NCBI RefSeq assembly: GCF_038595055.1 | Contig: NZ_CP152002.1 | Location: 3,330,501-3,394,500, forward strand | Direction of reading: 5' to 3' | Source of the DNA: Paenibacillus sp. FSL R7-0345 | Lineage (GTDB): Bacteria > Bacillota > Bacilli > Paenibacillales > Paenibacillaceae | DNA: 64,000 nt | In this document: piece after piece, positions 17,309 to 26,696 of the stretch | How the letters are laid out: each line of letters begins with the position of its first letter | Position numbering within the stretch: the first letter of the stretch is position 1 | Program-made: the position numbers and the translations under genes | Notes under the pieces: generated by a model | What the model was told of the DNA's origin: nothing | The model's database searches: none | The model's input: only the letters and a program-made list of their open reading frames with translations

Positions 17309-19003
17309 CTAGACTGTGCCCTTATGGAAGCCTTCCTCCTCCCGGTACTGGCTGGGCGTCTTGCCGACCAGTCTGCGGAAGATCCGGGCGAAGTATTTGT
17401 AATCGGGTATGCCGACCTGCTCGGCGATTTCACCAACCTGCTTATCCGTTTCACGCAGGAGCTGTTTGGATTTCTCAATGCGGTAGCGGGTCACGTAATC
17501 GGAGAAGTTGATGCCGGTCTGAGCTTTGAACAAATGGCTGAAGTAGTTGGGGCTGATGGCTGTATATTCGCTGATATCCGCTACACTGACAGGCTCCCGG
17601 TAATGCCTGGCTACATAGTCCAGCGCCTTCTGTATTTCACTGCGCTGCACAGGCTGGTCGAAGGACAGCTGGCTGGTGCTTTGCTTCCACAGGAACAGGC
17701 GCAGCAGAAATTCTTCGGCGTCGAAGATCGTTTCGATCCCGCCGAGTTCAGAGTGAAAACGGCTGCGGGAATCAGCATCCGCCGTAGTCCAGCGTACGGC
17801 CAGCTCCTCCATCCAGCGCAGCAGTTCAGCAGGCCGGAGCTGCATCCGGGTAACCGGACGTATGTATTCGTCATGCACCAGACGCTGAAGCTGTGACGGA
17901 TCACTCCAGCCGGCAAGCCGTTCATCAGGGTCGGGAAACGCAGACAACGATAGGGTGTGAGCATCTCCTGCAACAACGTGTTCCTTCCCGCGCAGAGTTT
18001 CCTGTCCCGCAGTTAACCCGGCACCGTAAACATGCAGCCCGCCGTGCCCGTGATAGAACAAGTCAGTTTTCAACTCCTCTAACTCGGCGAAGGCTGATCC
18101 GAACGACGCCTGCCAGGCGTGCGGACCTGCATCCATGCGGTGTTCAGTGCTTATGCGGACAGAAACAGTGAACGGCAAATATTTTCTCGCATGATGTAAA
18201 ATATTTTCATAGAACAGCAGATGCTCCGTCTGATCTATGTAAGCTTCAGGCAGTTGAATCCATAGTCCGATACTCTGCTGCTCCCATTCAAACACATTGC
18301 ATAGCAGATTCCTGTCAGCAAGCTCCTCAATAAGACGCATCATCACATACTTGAACAGGGAGAGATCCTTGGGATGAAACGTCCGGGACAGTGCGCTATA
18401 CCGGTCGATGCTGACCATCCCCATTACAAAAGCCGCCTCCGGCCGGTGCCAATTCACGAAATCACAGGTACTGTTTAGCTTGGAGAGGGACTGCACGGCC
18501 CCGGAGCGGATATCGAGGATAAGCTGTTTGCGCAGCAGCGGCTGGCTGTCCTGCAGATGCTTGCGTTCCTCAATGGACAGCAGCATCTTTTCACGGTCGG
18601 CTTCGATTTCAGATCGCGCTTGAATCAGAATCTCCAGCAGCTCCTGATAACCCGAGGTCACCTTCAGCAGATAGCCCAGCGCCCCGAGCATAACTGCCTT
18701 ACGGGCAAATTCAAACTCCTGAAAGCTCGACAAAATAATCACTTTAACCCGAGGCATGAGCCGTTTCAGCTCCTCTGTCAGCTCAAGTCCGTTCATCCGG
18801 GGCATTACGACATCGGTGATAACAATGTCAGGACTAAGCTGTCTGCACAGCTCCAGTGCTTCTTCACCGTCCTCTGCTTCGCCTACGATCTCAAACCCAT
18901 GCTCCTCCAGCGGAAAAGCATAGCGGAATCTCTCGCGGATTAGCGCCTCGTCATCCACAACGATACAGCGGATTTTGTCCAGTACAACCGGATTAATGCT
19001 CAT
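17309..19003 (-). CDS. YesN-like response regulator with AraC output domain
   Basis: 564 residues. The N-terminal receiver domain has VVDDEAL, the phospho-acceptor Asp in DIVITDVVMPRMNG, and Lys in LLKVTSG. A central region of about 300 residues without a clear domain follows. The C-terminal 100 residues form an AraC DNA-binding domain (two helix-turn-helices; SPNYFSHLFKAQTGINFSDY is typical). The start overlaps the stop of the kinase gene by 11 bp, so the two are co-translated. YesMN-type pairs usually control a neighbouring sugar ABC operon, here probably the one ending at 16754, via the shared 40-bp element. Confidence 0.93.
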   Translation of the reverse strand: MSINPVVLDKIRCIVVDDEALIRERFRYAFPLEEHGFEIVGEAEDGEEALELCRQLSPDIVITDVVMPRMNGLELTEELKRLMPRVKVIILSSFQEFEFARKAVMLGALGYLLKVTSGYQELLEILIQARSEIEADREKMLLSIEERKHLQDSQPLLRKQLILDIRSGAVQSLSKLNSTCDFVNWHRPEAAFVMGMVSIDRYSALSRTFHPKDLSLFKYVMMRLIEELADRNLLCNVFEWEQQSIGLWIQLPEAYIDQTEHLLFYENILHHARKYLPFTVSVRISTEHRMDAGPHAWQASFGSAFAELEELKTDLFYHGHGGLHVYGAGLTAGQETLRGKEHVVAGDAHTLSLSAFPDPDERLAGWSDPSQLQRLVHDEYIRPVTRMQLRPAELLRWMEELAVRWTTADADSRSRFHSELGGIETIFDAEEFLLRLFLWKQSTSQLSFDQPVQRSEIQKALDYVARHYREPVSVADISEYTAISPNYFSHLFKAQTGINFSDYVTRYRIEKSKQLLRETDKQVGEIAEQVGIPDYKYFARIFRRLVGKTPSQYREEEGFHKGTV

Positions 19004-20747
19004 CTGCCTGTCCTCCTCTCAAGGCCGGGAAAGAAATAATGATTTTGGTCCCCAGCCCTTCGGTACTTTCAATCTTCAGACCGTAAGCCTCACCGAACTG
19101 CAGTTGCAGCCGCTCATGAACATTCCTAAGCCCCATTGATGAATAACGGGGGAGCTCTTCAGCAGCATGAGTATCATTGTCAGAAGGCTCCAATAGTCCG
19201 GCAAGACGTTCGGGTGCAATACCAGTGCCGTTGTCTTCAACGTAGAGCTGCACAATTTTGGATTTGTACAAACTGCCGCTTACTGTGATTTGCCCGTCTC
19301 CGCGCCGTTTTTCCTTAATTCCGTGAAAAATGGCATTTTCCACAATCGGCTGCAGGGTCAGCTTCAAAATATGGCAATCAAGGATTTCATCGTCCACCTT
19401 GAAGGTAACATCAAATTTGTTCTGGTAGCGGATCTGCTGCAGATACACGTAATGCTTCAGTCCCTGCAGCTCATTGTCCAGCGTGGTTAGCGCTTCCCCT
19501 TTGCCCATCGAATAATTCAGCAGATTGACGAGCGCATGCAGCACCTTGGCGATTTCGTCCGTCCGCTTCAGATCAACCAGGGCATTAATGGAATTTAGCG
19601 TATTATAGAGAAAATGTGGGTTAATCTGAGCCTGAAGCGCGCGGAATTCGTATTGCTTTTTCATCTTTTCAATTCTCAGCTTGTCGTCGATCAGCTCCCC
19701 GATATGATCCAGCATAACATTAAAGGAGTCCGCCAGTGTGCGGAACTCATCCTTACGCTTCAGGTGGACCCTTAGCCCCAGGTTGCCTTTTTGAATACGG
19801 CGCATCTGCAGAATCAGGCCGGAAATCGGTCCGTCGATGTAACGGGCAAGGAAGAAGGAGATAATCAGCGACATCAGGATAAAAAAGAGCACCAGATAGA
19901 TAGCATAAGCCCGCAGCTGAGTGACCGGAGCGAGAATGTCCTGCTTGTCAACAAAGCTGACCAGCTGCCAGTTCTGGGAGTTAGGGCTGCCGAACAGAGC
20001 GACAAATTCTTCATCCTTAGTATACAAGGGGAGAACGCCGTCGGCTGCCTGCTGAAGATAGCTTTTGATCTGGGGAAAAAGACCGCTATATTCGTCCTGC
20101 CGTACTTTAACAGAGCTGAGGATCGGCTGGATATCCGGGTTGAACAGCAGGGTGGAGGTGGTAGGAGAGGGGTTCATGCCCGCAATCAGCTCGTTCAGGG
20201 CCAGCAGATCGATGTCGGCAGCGAGAATGCCCTGAATGTCCATTCCTCTGTAAACGGTTACGGCAATCGTCAGCACAAGTCCTTTACTCTCCGACTGGTA
20301 AGGCCCGGCTGTCTGCAGAGATGTCCAGGAGTCGCGGGCAGAGGCGAACAACTTATCAATAAGCGGCTCCGGCAGCACAGTGGTTTGTGCAGTTTCATAA
20401 ATCGAGTAGTCCGGAGCAATGAAATACATGCCTCTCGAAAATGGATACACGGAATATTGGTACATTCGAAGTACATTGGTAACGCCTTCCCGCGACTGGT
20501 CGGTTTCCGACAGCTTTCCGGCCAGCTGGCCGAGCGGGGCTTTTATATCCGACAGGATCCGCTCCAGCTGCTCGGATTGACGGTCAGAATAGGATTTCAT
20601 CTGGCTCATCTGTTTTTCGGTCAGCAGATCGGTTATATACCGGTAGGCGATCAGGCTGATGGACAGCGCAACTGTAAGCATGCAGGCGAGAATGATGATG
20701 AACATTTTAAAGCGGATTTTGTGCATAAAAAGCAGCAGCTTCCTCAT
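18993..20747 (-). CDS. YesM-like sensor histidine kinase
   Basis: 584 residues. A membrane segment near residues 12-35 and a second near 285-305 enclose an extracellular dCache-like sensor region. HAMP follows, then the His_kinase domain with QAQINPHFLYNTLNSINALV (phospho-acceptor His), then HATPase_c with VENAIFHGIKE and DNGTGI. This is the full LytS/YesM architecture. GGAGGACC precedes ATG 20747. The sugar ABC operon lies on the other strand 4 kb away. The signal is probably a sugar or a loaded binding protein (inference). Confidence 0.94.
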   Translation of the reverse strand: MRKLLLFMHKIRFKMFIIILACMLTVALSISLIAYRYITDLLTEKQMSQMKSYSDRQSEQLERILSDIKAPLGQLAGKLSETDQSREGVTNVLRMYQYSVYPFSRGMYFIAPDYSIYETAQTTVLPEPLIDKLFASARDSWTSLQTAGPYQSESKGLVLTIAVTVYRGMDIQGILAADIDLLALNELIAGMNPSPTTSTLLFNPDIQPILSSVKVRQDEYSGLFPQIKSYLQQAADGVLPLYTKDEEFVALFGSPNSQNWQLVSFVDKQDILAPVTQLRAYAIYLVLFFILMSLIISFFLARYIDGPISGLILQMRRIQKGNLGLRVHLKRKDEFRTLADSFNVMLDHIGELIDDKLRIEKMKKQYEFRALQAQINPHFLYNTLNSINALVDLKRTDEIAKVLHALVNLLNYSMGKGEALTTLDNELQGLKHYVYLQQIRYQNKFDVTFKVDDEILDCHILKLTLQPIVENAIFHGIKEKRRGDGQITVSGSLYKSKIVQLYVEDNGTGIAPERLAGLLEPSDNDTHAAEELPRYSSMGLRNVHERLQLQFGEAYGLKIESTEGLGTKIIISFPALRGGQADEH

Positions 20748-20783
20748 AGCCGGTGGTCCTCCGCATTTTTGACCTGTAAGACC

Positions 20784-20813
20784 AGTTTAACGACCCTTTT
20801 TCGCCACTGTCAA
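20784..20813 (-). promoter_or_regulatory. SigA promoter of the yesM/yesN unit
   Basis: On the minus strand TTGACA (20813-20808) is followed after 18 bp by TAAACT (20789-20784). The -35 box is perfect. Shared element B ends 16 bp upstream of it, in a position suitable for an activator. Confidence 0.65.
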
Positions 20814-20829
20814 TGCATGAGGCAAAGCG

Positions 20830-20869
20830 GGTAGATTTATCCACCCTGATCGTAGCTGTGTAGGATACG
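20830..20869 (+). promoter_or_regulatory. Shared 40-bp element, copy B
   Basis: It matches copy A (8847-8886) at 33 of 40 positions in the same orientation on the plus strand. Relative to the genes they precede, the two copies point in opposite directions. It lies 83 bp upstream of the kinase start and 175 bp upstream of the FAH gene, so it could serve either. ATCC and GGAT flank its core as short inverted arms. Confidence 0.7.
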
Positions 20870-21044
20870 CGCAATACTTAGACTAATGATGACATGCATA
20901 AGTTCTTGTTCATGGTATGTACGGCAAAGCAGAGAAGCTGCTGATGGATAAAATGGTGTCGCTCCAGCTGCGGTTATATATCGAAGGATGTGCTATTCTT
21001 GTAAAAGCAAGCGAGATTTCACTATGCAAGGAGGAGAGATTACG

Positions 21045-21944
21045 ATGAAGCTGCTCAATTATATGCAGGATGGCAGTTACCGGCTTGGTATACATACGGA
21101 TTCGGGGGTTGTGAATGTTGCCGGTGCTGCAGTAGCGAGCGGTCAGGCGGAATTAACCGGCTTAAATATCCACCAGGCCATTTCAGGAGGAGATGCAGTT
21201 CTCAATAAGCTGCTTAGCCTTGCCGGTTTCGTTACCGGTAACCCGGACAACAGCTATTTGCTGCTGGATGACAATGGACTAACTTTCGGGCCGGTAGTGA
21301 CTGGTCCGGGTAAAATCCTCTGTGTCGGCCTTAACTACCGCAAGCATGCGGAAGAGACTGGATCGGCGATCCCGCAGACCCCGATTCTGTTCAGCAAATT
21401 TAACAATGCTTTGGCCGGGCATCTGGAGGATGTTCCTTTACCTGCGGTATCACAGCAAGTAGACTATGAGGCAGAACTGGCAATTGTCATCGGCCGAACA
21501 GCTAGCAATGTGAGCAAGGAAGATGCGCTTGATTACGTCTTCGGCTATTGCTGCGCGAATGACCTGTCTGCCCGCGATCTGCAGTTCAGGACCCAGCAGT
21601 GGCTGCTCGGCAAAACCTGTGACAAGTTTGCCCCAGTGGGTCCATATCTGGTCACTGCTGATGAAGTACGGGAGCCGAACAATCTCCGGATATCGTGCAG
21701 TGTGAACGGTGAGGTGCGGCAATCATCCAACACGTCGGATATGATCTTCCACTGCGATGAAATCATCAGCTACGTCTCACAGCATATGACACTGGAGCCG
21801 GGAGACATCATTCTCACTGGAACACCGGAGGGTGTAGTTCTAGGGTATCCGCAAGAGAAACAGGTATATCTGCAGGCTGGCGATGTGGTAACGGTTGAGA
21901 TTGAAAAGCTTGGCAATCTGACCAATACGATGACGGCACATTAA
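21045..21944 (+). CDS. Fumarylacetoacetate hydrolase family protein
   Basis: 299 residues from ATG 21045, with AGGAGGAGA eight bases upstream; the longer in-frame start at 20988 has no ribosome site. The FAH catalytic domain fills residues 75-297. It includes KILCVGLNYRKHAEETG, the metal-binding acids in DYEAELAIVIG, and TGTPEGVVLG near the C-terminus. The family cleaves or hydrates acylpyruvates and 2-oxo-alkenoates, as in fumarylpyruvate hydrolase. The specific substrate is not evident. It is monocistronic; a terminator follows. Confidence 0.9.
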   Translation: MKLLNYMQDGSYRLGIHTDSGVVNVAGAAVASGQAELTGLNIHQAISGGDAVLNKLLSLAGFVTGNPDNSYLLLDDNGLTFGPVVTGPGKILCVGLNYRKHAEETGSAIPQTPILFSKFNNALAGHLEDVPLPAVSQQVDYEAELAIVIGRTASNVSKEDALDYVFGYCCANDLSARDLQFRTQQWLLGKTCDKFAPVGPYLVTADEVREPNNLRISCSVNGEVRQSSNTSDMIFHCDEIISYVSQHMTLEPGDIILTGTPEGVVLGYPQEKQVYLQAGDVVTVEIEKLGNLTNTMTAH

Positions 21945-22038
21945 ATTATATAGCAAGCTGAACCGTGATCTCTGTACTTCAGGCGCACAAGTAGAGCTGC
22001 ATAGGGAAACAGCCAGTATGAGCATAGGACCGAATTAA

Positions 22039-22085
22039 ACAAATGGCGATACCACCCAGGTAAAATGGGGGGCATCGCCATTAGC
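22039..22085. terminator. Bidirectional terminator between FAH gene and tlp
   Basis: AATGGCGAT at 22042-22050 pairs with ATCGCCATT at 22074-22082, and inner CC/GG tracts extend the stem. It lies between convergent genes, immediately after the tlp stop on the minus strand. Confidence 0.75.
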
Positions 22086-22088
22086 TGT

Positions 22089-22313
22089 CTACTCCTCGGA
22101 ATGCGCGGCTTCGTCCTTAATTTCCTCGCGGAAGCCTTTGATGCTTTCTTTGCGTCGTTCGTTCTTTGCCTCGATTTGATCACGTTCTTTGCTGCTGATT
22201 TCAGAAGAAAACTCGTTTAAATAGTCTTCAGCTTCATCCAGGTTTTGCATGGTGTGCTGAATGCTTTGCTGTAAATGCTCTACATTGTCTGCACGGTTAT
22301 CCGGCTTTGCCAT
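22089..22313 (-). CDS. tlp: Small acid-soluble spore protein Tlp
   Basis: 74 residues from ATG 22313, nine bases after AGGAGGTG. A GTG four codons upstream is part of that ribosome site. The sequence has the Tlp pattern: an N-terminal MAKPDNRADNVE, a polar helical middle rich in Glu, Gln and Lys, then EAKNERRKESIKGFREEI near the end. Tlp is a minor spore-core protein made late in sporulation. It marks the host as an endospore former. It is highly charged and has no cysteine. Confidence 0.93.
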   Translation of the reverse strand: MAKPDNRADNVEHLQQSIQHTMQNLDEAEDYLNEFSSEISSKERDQIEAKNERRKESIKGFREEIKDEAAHSEE

Positions 22314-22423
22314 TTGTACGAACACCTCCTGTGATTAGCGCGCCGTAAGGACGCTAACCTGTAGGTTGATCGTTGCCGGACGATTTTATGCATCTTTTTT
22401 CCATAAGATCTAACACTTTCTGC

Positions 22424-25400
22424 TTAATAAACATCCCGCGCATACCGCTTGGATAAGGTCATTTCTTTTACATACTGATTCGCTTCATCCGCTGTCATGC
22501 CGCTGTGTTGCTGGATAACCATCTTCAGCGCGGCATCTACCTCTTTGGCCATTTGCTGGGCATCTCCGCATACGTAGAAGTGCGCGCCTTCCTGAAGCCA
22601 GGCCCAGAGTTCGGCTCCATGCTCAAGGATGCGGTGCTGTACATAAACTTTGTCAGCCTGATCGCGGGAAAAGGCCGTATCCAGCCGGTGCAGGAAACCT
22701 TCCTGTTGAAGATCCTTAAGCTCTTCGCGGAAATAGAAATCACTTTCCTCCCGCTGTTCACCGAAGATCAGCCAGTTTCTTCCCTTGGCACCGGATGCTT
22801 TGCGCTCTTGCAGGAAGCCCCGGAACGGTGCAATGCCAGTACCTGGACCGACCATAATCATCGGGGCATCGGGATTAGCCGGCGGGCGGAAATGGGCATT
22901 CTTTTGAATGAAAATGGGAATGTCCGTATCTTCTGTTGCAAGGTCTGCGAGAAAGGTGGAGCATACTCCCTTGCGGGGGCTGCCGTTATTCTCGTAGCGG
23001 ACGGTGGAAACGGTAATATGAACCTCGTCCGGATTTGCTTTTGGGCTAGAAGAAATCGAATAGAGGCGGGGCTGCAAAGGCTTAAGCTGCTCCACAAGCT
23101 CCTGTGCGCTAAACGAAACCGGAATTTCCTGCAGCACATCGATCAGCTGACGGCCCCACAGCCATTGCTTGAGCTCCGCCGGGTTCTCATTCTCTAGCAG
23201 CTGGCTTAACCGGGCATCCTGAGAGCGGTCATTGATGAACCGGAGCATATCCGGTGTCACCCGGGCAATCTCGAAATGACGGAGCAGCGCTTCGGCCACC
23301 GGCAGGTGTCCCTGGCCTTTGACCAGCACCGGGGTAGAGGGCTCAATGCCCAGCGTATGCAGCAGCTCGCGGACCAGATCCGGGCAGTTGGCAGGCCACA
23401 CGCCCAGAGCATCACCGGCTTCGAACCGGACCCCGGCAGCTGAAAGGTCGAAGGCATAGTGGCGGGTTTCTTTTTCAGATCCGGCCTTGTTTAGATGCTG
23501 CTTGAACAGCAGCCGTGAAGGTACCGGGTGGTTCCGGTGATATCCACGTGGTTCCGAACTTGGGATAACCGGGACGGATACAGTGGCCGGAGTGGACGGG
23601 ATACTGATTGCTGCGTCGGGTAGAGTAGGCTTCGGGCTATCTGTAAATCCGCTCAATAGTTCAGAAATATCATGCGTCCAAGCATCAACCTGCTCTTGAA
23701 AGTCTGTATCGCAATGAGCACAGTCAAGCAGCCGCTGCGCGCCAAGCTCCTGGAGGCGGGTATCCAGATTCCGCCCAAAGCCGCAAAAAAGATCGTAATT
23801 GGAATCCCCGAAAGCGAGCACAGCATAACGCAGATCCTGAAGCTGCGTGGCATTCTCTGCCTTGAGGGATTGGAAGAAGCTTTCGCCATTGTCCGGAGGG
23901 TCACCTGCTCCGAAGGTGCTGGCGATGAACAGGGCAAACCGGTTCTTGGCCAGATCGCTCACGGAGTATTGGTTCATATTTACGAGCCGTACATCATAAC
24001 CGGCTTGCTGTAACTTCCTGGCGCTGTCAATGGCTGCACCCTCCGCATTCCCCGTCTGTGAAGCCCAAAGAATAGTTACCGGAAGCTTGGCTGCAGCGGT
24101 ACTCTCCGGTAACGGGGCAGCATCCGAAGCGGATGGTCCTGATAAAGTATTAGTTCCAGCGTAAGCTTCCGCCCCGGGAAGCGAGGCGCGGGAGAACATG
24201 CCCGCCAGCAGGCCGTCTACAAAGAAGCGGGTAGGTGCTTCAAAAGGTGCGCTGGACGGTAAAACTGGAATATTGGAAGTGGTCCGGCCAGCCTCGGTGC
24301 GCAGGCTGGTGAGGAAGCCGGACAGATATGCCTGTTCGCGGCTATCCAGATTCAGGTCTGCGGAGGCTTCAATCCCTAGCAGTCCTGCGAGTGTGTCGAT
24401 CTGCTTCATCGTTACGGCCTCCTCAGGGTGGACGGTCTCAGTGCTTGCTGGCTGTGAAGCCGGACTCTGGTCTGTGGCTGGCGTATGCAGTTCCCCGTCA
24501 GGCTGAACTGCTGCCTTGAGCAGAGAAACCGAACAGAATTTCAACTCGGGCTGCAAGGACATAGGGTCGACGGCATCATTAGTGACGTCATTGACAGCCA
24601 GCTGTACCCCAAAGACATCATTCCAGTGAAAAGGGGCAAAGCAGTTACCGGGGCGTACGCGGTCTGAAAGAACCGCGGGAAGAATGGCCAGCCCGCGCCG
24701 CGAACGGAGCTCCACCGCCTCCCGGTCTTTAATTCCCAGGGATTCAGCATCTTCCGGATGGATTTCCACAAAGGGGCCCGGATTCAATTTATTGAGCTTC
24801 TGGACCTTGCCTGTTTTGGTCAGCGTATGCCATTGATGCTGCAGGCGGCCGGAATTCAGCACAAAGGGATAGTCGCTGTCCGGCAGCTCTGCAGGCGGCA
24901 TATACGGACGTGCCCAGAACACAGCCTTTCCGCTATCTGTCGGGAACACGAGATCCGGAGAACTGTGATCTGAATAGTCAATCTGTGCTGTGCCGCCTTG
25001 ACGGTTCAGATACCGGATGGGATTCCGGTCGTTCGGCTGATCCGGCGGACTCGGCCACTGCACAGGCGTTTCTCTTAGCCGTTCATAGGTGGCTCCGCGC
25101 AGGTCATATCCAGTTTTCGGATTCCAGGCCTGCTGGATTTCCGCGTAGACCTCGGCTGATGAAGAGTAGGAAAAAGCCTCAGCATAACCCATCTCAGCGG
25201 CTACCCGGGCGATAAGCTGCCAGTCAGGCAGGGCTTCTCCAGGCGGCTTCACGGCCTGCTGCATCAGGGTCAGATTGCGCTCCGAATTAATCATCACGCC
25301 TTCACCTTCAGCCCATAGGGCTCCGGGCAGCAGAATATCTGCATACCGGTTGGTCTCGGTATCCAGGAAGCTATCCTGAGTAATGACCAGCTCCGCTGCT

Positions 25401-26659
25401 TCCAGCGCAGCAATGACCTTCTTGCGGTTCGGAACGGTAGCCACCGGATTGGTGCAGATAATCCAGCAGGCTTTGATCTTGCCTGTGATCATGCTTTCGA
25501 ACATGGAGATGGTACCGCCGCTGACATCTGTTCGTAGAGTTCCTTGGGGAATTTCCCACAGCTTCTCTATGAAGCTGCGGTCAGCCTCAGACACCAGAGA
25601 ACGCTGTCCGGGCAAACCCGGCCCCATGTAACCCATCTCCCGGCCGCCCATGGCATTAGGCTGTCCGGTGAGGGAGAAGGGGCCGCTCCCCGGACGGCAG
25701 ATCGTTCCTGTAGCCAGATGCAGATTACAGATAGCATTGGTGTGCCAGGTGCCGTGAATGCTCTGGTTGAGACCCATGGTCCAGCAGGACATCCACTCCG
25801 GAGCCTCACCAATCCACTCAGCTGCCCTACGGATATCCGCTTCCGGGATGCCGGTGATTTCGGAGACTTTATCCGGCGGATAATCCTCCAGGAATTCCTC
25901 CATACTCTCAAAGCCCAAGGTGAAACGGGAGATAAAGGCCGGGTCCGTATGGCCGTTCTTAACCAGCAGATGCAGCAGCCCGTTGAGCAGGGCCAGATCC
26001 GTTCCGGGTCTGATCTGCATGAACAGGTCGGCCTTCTCGGCCGTTGCCGTCCGCCGGGGGTCAACAACAATCAGCTTGGCGCCGTTCTTCACCCGGTCCA
26101 TCATCCGCAGGAACAGAATCGGATGACAATCGGCCATATTGGCGCCGATAACGAAGAATAAATCGGTCTGATCCATATCCTGATAGGAACCCGGAGGGCC
26201 ATCCGCGCCCAGGGAGAGCTTGTAGCCGTTGCCGGCACCAGCCATACACAGCCGTGAATTGGACTCAATATTCGGTGTCCGGATGAAGCCTTTGGCCAGC
26301 TTGTTAATCAGATACTGGGCCTCCAGCGACATTTGCCCCGATACATAGACGGAGAGTGCATCCGGGCCGTGTTCCTCCAGAATGCTGCGTAGCCGTTTCG
26401 CGGTCTCGGAGATGGCTGCGCTGATTTCCATTTTTACAGGTTCAGCACCACGGGTTGGACGGATGCAGGCATACTCCATCCGGCCGGATTCTGTAATCGC
26501 AGCTGCAGCGGTGCTGCCTTTGGTGCACAACCGGCCGAAATTGGCCGGATGCTCCTTATCCCCGGTGATTTTGACTACGCGGTTATCGGATACTTCGAGT
26601 ATGATCCCGCAGCCAACCCCGCAGTAAGGACAGACGCTTTTAACTTTGCCAGTTGTCAT
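22424..26659 (-). CDS. Assimilatory nitrate reductase fused to a CysJ-like flavoprotein
   Basis: 1411 residues. Domains in order: a 4Fe-4S motif (CPYCGVGCG plus Cys in GRLCTKG, residues 11-48); the molybdopterin oxidoreductase domain to about 500; the dinucleotide-binding domain (about 590-700); a low-complexity linker rich in Pro, Ser and Ala; a flavodoxin domain starting at VTILWASQTGNAEGAA (about 875-1010); a CysJ-like FAD domain (RLYSISSSPK); and an NADPH domain with GPGTGIAPFRGFLQER, ending in YARDVY. Electrons can run from NADPH through FAD, FMN and 4Fe-4S to molybdenum in one chain. It is translated after the nitrate transporter gene (37 bp gap). Fusions of this type are known in bacilli. 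Confidence 0.94.
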   Translation of the reverse strand: MTTGKVKSVCPYCGVGCGIILEVSDNRVVKITGDKEHPANFGRLCTKGSTAAAAITESGRMEYACIRPTRGAEPVKMEISAAISETAKRLRSILEEHGPDALSVYVSGQMSLEAQYLINKLAKGFIRTPNIESNSRLCMAGAGNGYKLSLGADGPPGSYQDMDQTDLFFVIGANMADCHPILFLRMMDRVKNGAKLIVVDPRRTATAEKADLFMQIRPGTDLALLNGLLHLLVKNGHTDPAFISRFTLGFESMEEFLEDYPPDKVSEITGIPEADIRRAAEWIGEAPEWMSCWTMGLNQSIHGTWHTNAICNLHLATGTICRPGSGPFSLTGQPNAMGGREMGYMGPGLPGQRSLVSEADRSFIEKLWEIPQGTLRTDVSGGTISMFESMITGKIKACWIICTNPVATVPNRKKVIAALEAAELVITQDSFLDTETNRYADILLPGALWAEGEGVMINSERNLTLMQQAVKPPGEALPDWQLIARVAAEMGYAEAFSYSSSAEVYAEIQQAWNPKTGYDLRGATYERLRETPVQWPSPPDQPNDRNPIRYLNRQGGTAQIDYSDHSSPDLVFPTDSGKAVFWARPYMPPAELPDSDYPFVLNSGRLQHQWHTLTKTGKVQKLNKLNPGPFVEIHPEDAESLGIKDREAVELRSRRGLAILPAVLSDRVRPGNCFAPFHWNDVFGVQLAVNDVTNDAVDPMSLQPELKFCSVSLLKAAVQPDGELHTPATDQSPASQPASTETVHPEEAVTMKQIDTLAGLLGIEASADLNLDSREQAYLSGFLTSLRTEAGRTTSNIPVLPSSAPFEAPTRFFVDGLLAGMFSRASLPGAEAYAGTNTLSGPSASDAAPLPESTAAAKLPVTILWASQTGNAEGAAIDSARKLQQAGYDVRLVNMNQYSVSDLAKNRFALFIASTFGAGDPPDNGESFFQSLKAENATQLQDLRYAVLAFGDSNYDLFCGFGRNLDTRLQELGAQRLLDCAHCDTDFQEQVDAWTHDISELLSGFTDSPKPTLPDAAISIPSTPATVSVPVIPSSEPRGYHRNHPVPSRLLFKQHLNKAGSEKETRHYAFDLSAAGVRFEAGDALGVWPANCPDLVRELLHTLGIEPSTPVLVKGQGHLPVAEALLRHFEIARVTPDMLRFINDRSQDARLSQLLENENPAELKQWLWGRQLIDVLQEIPVSFSAQELVEQLKPLQPRLYSISSSPKANPDEVHITVSTVRYENNGSPRKGVCSTFLADLATEDTDIPIFIQKNAHFRPPANPDAPMIMVGPGTGIAPFRGFLQERKASGAKGRNWLIFGEQREESDFYFREELKDLQQEGFLHRLDTAFSRDQADKVYVQHRILEHGAELWAWLQEGAHFYVCGDAQQMAKEVDAALKMVIQQHSGMTADEANQYVKEMTLSKRYARDVY

Positions 26660-26696
26660 GTGAGTTCACCACCCCGAAGTTTTGTGTACGAGCTGA

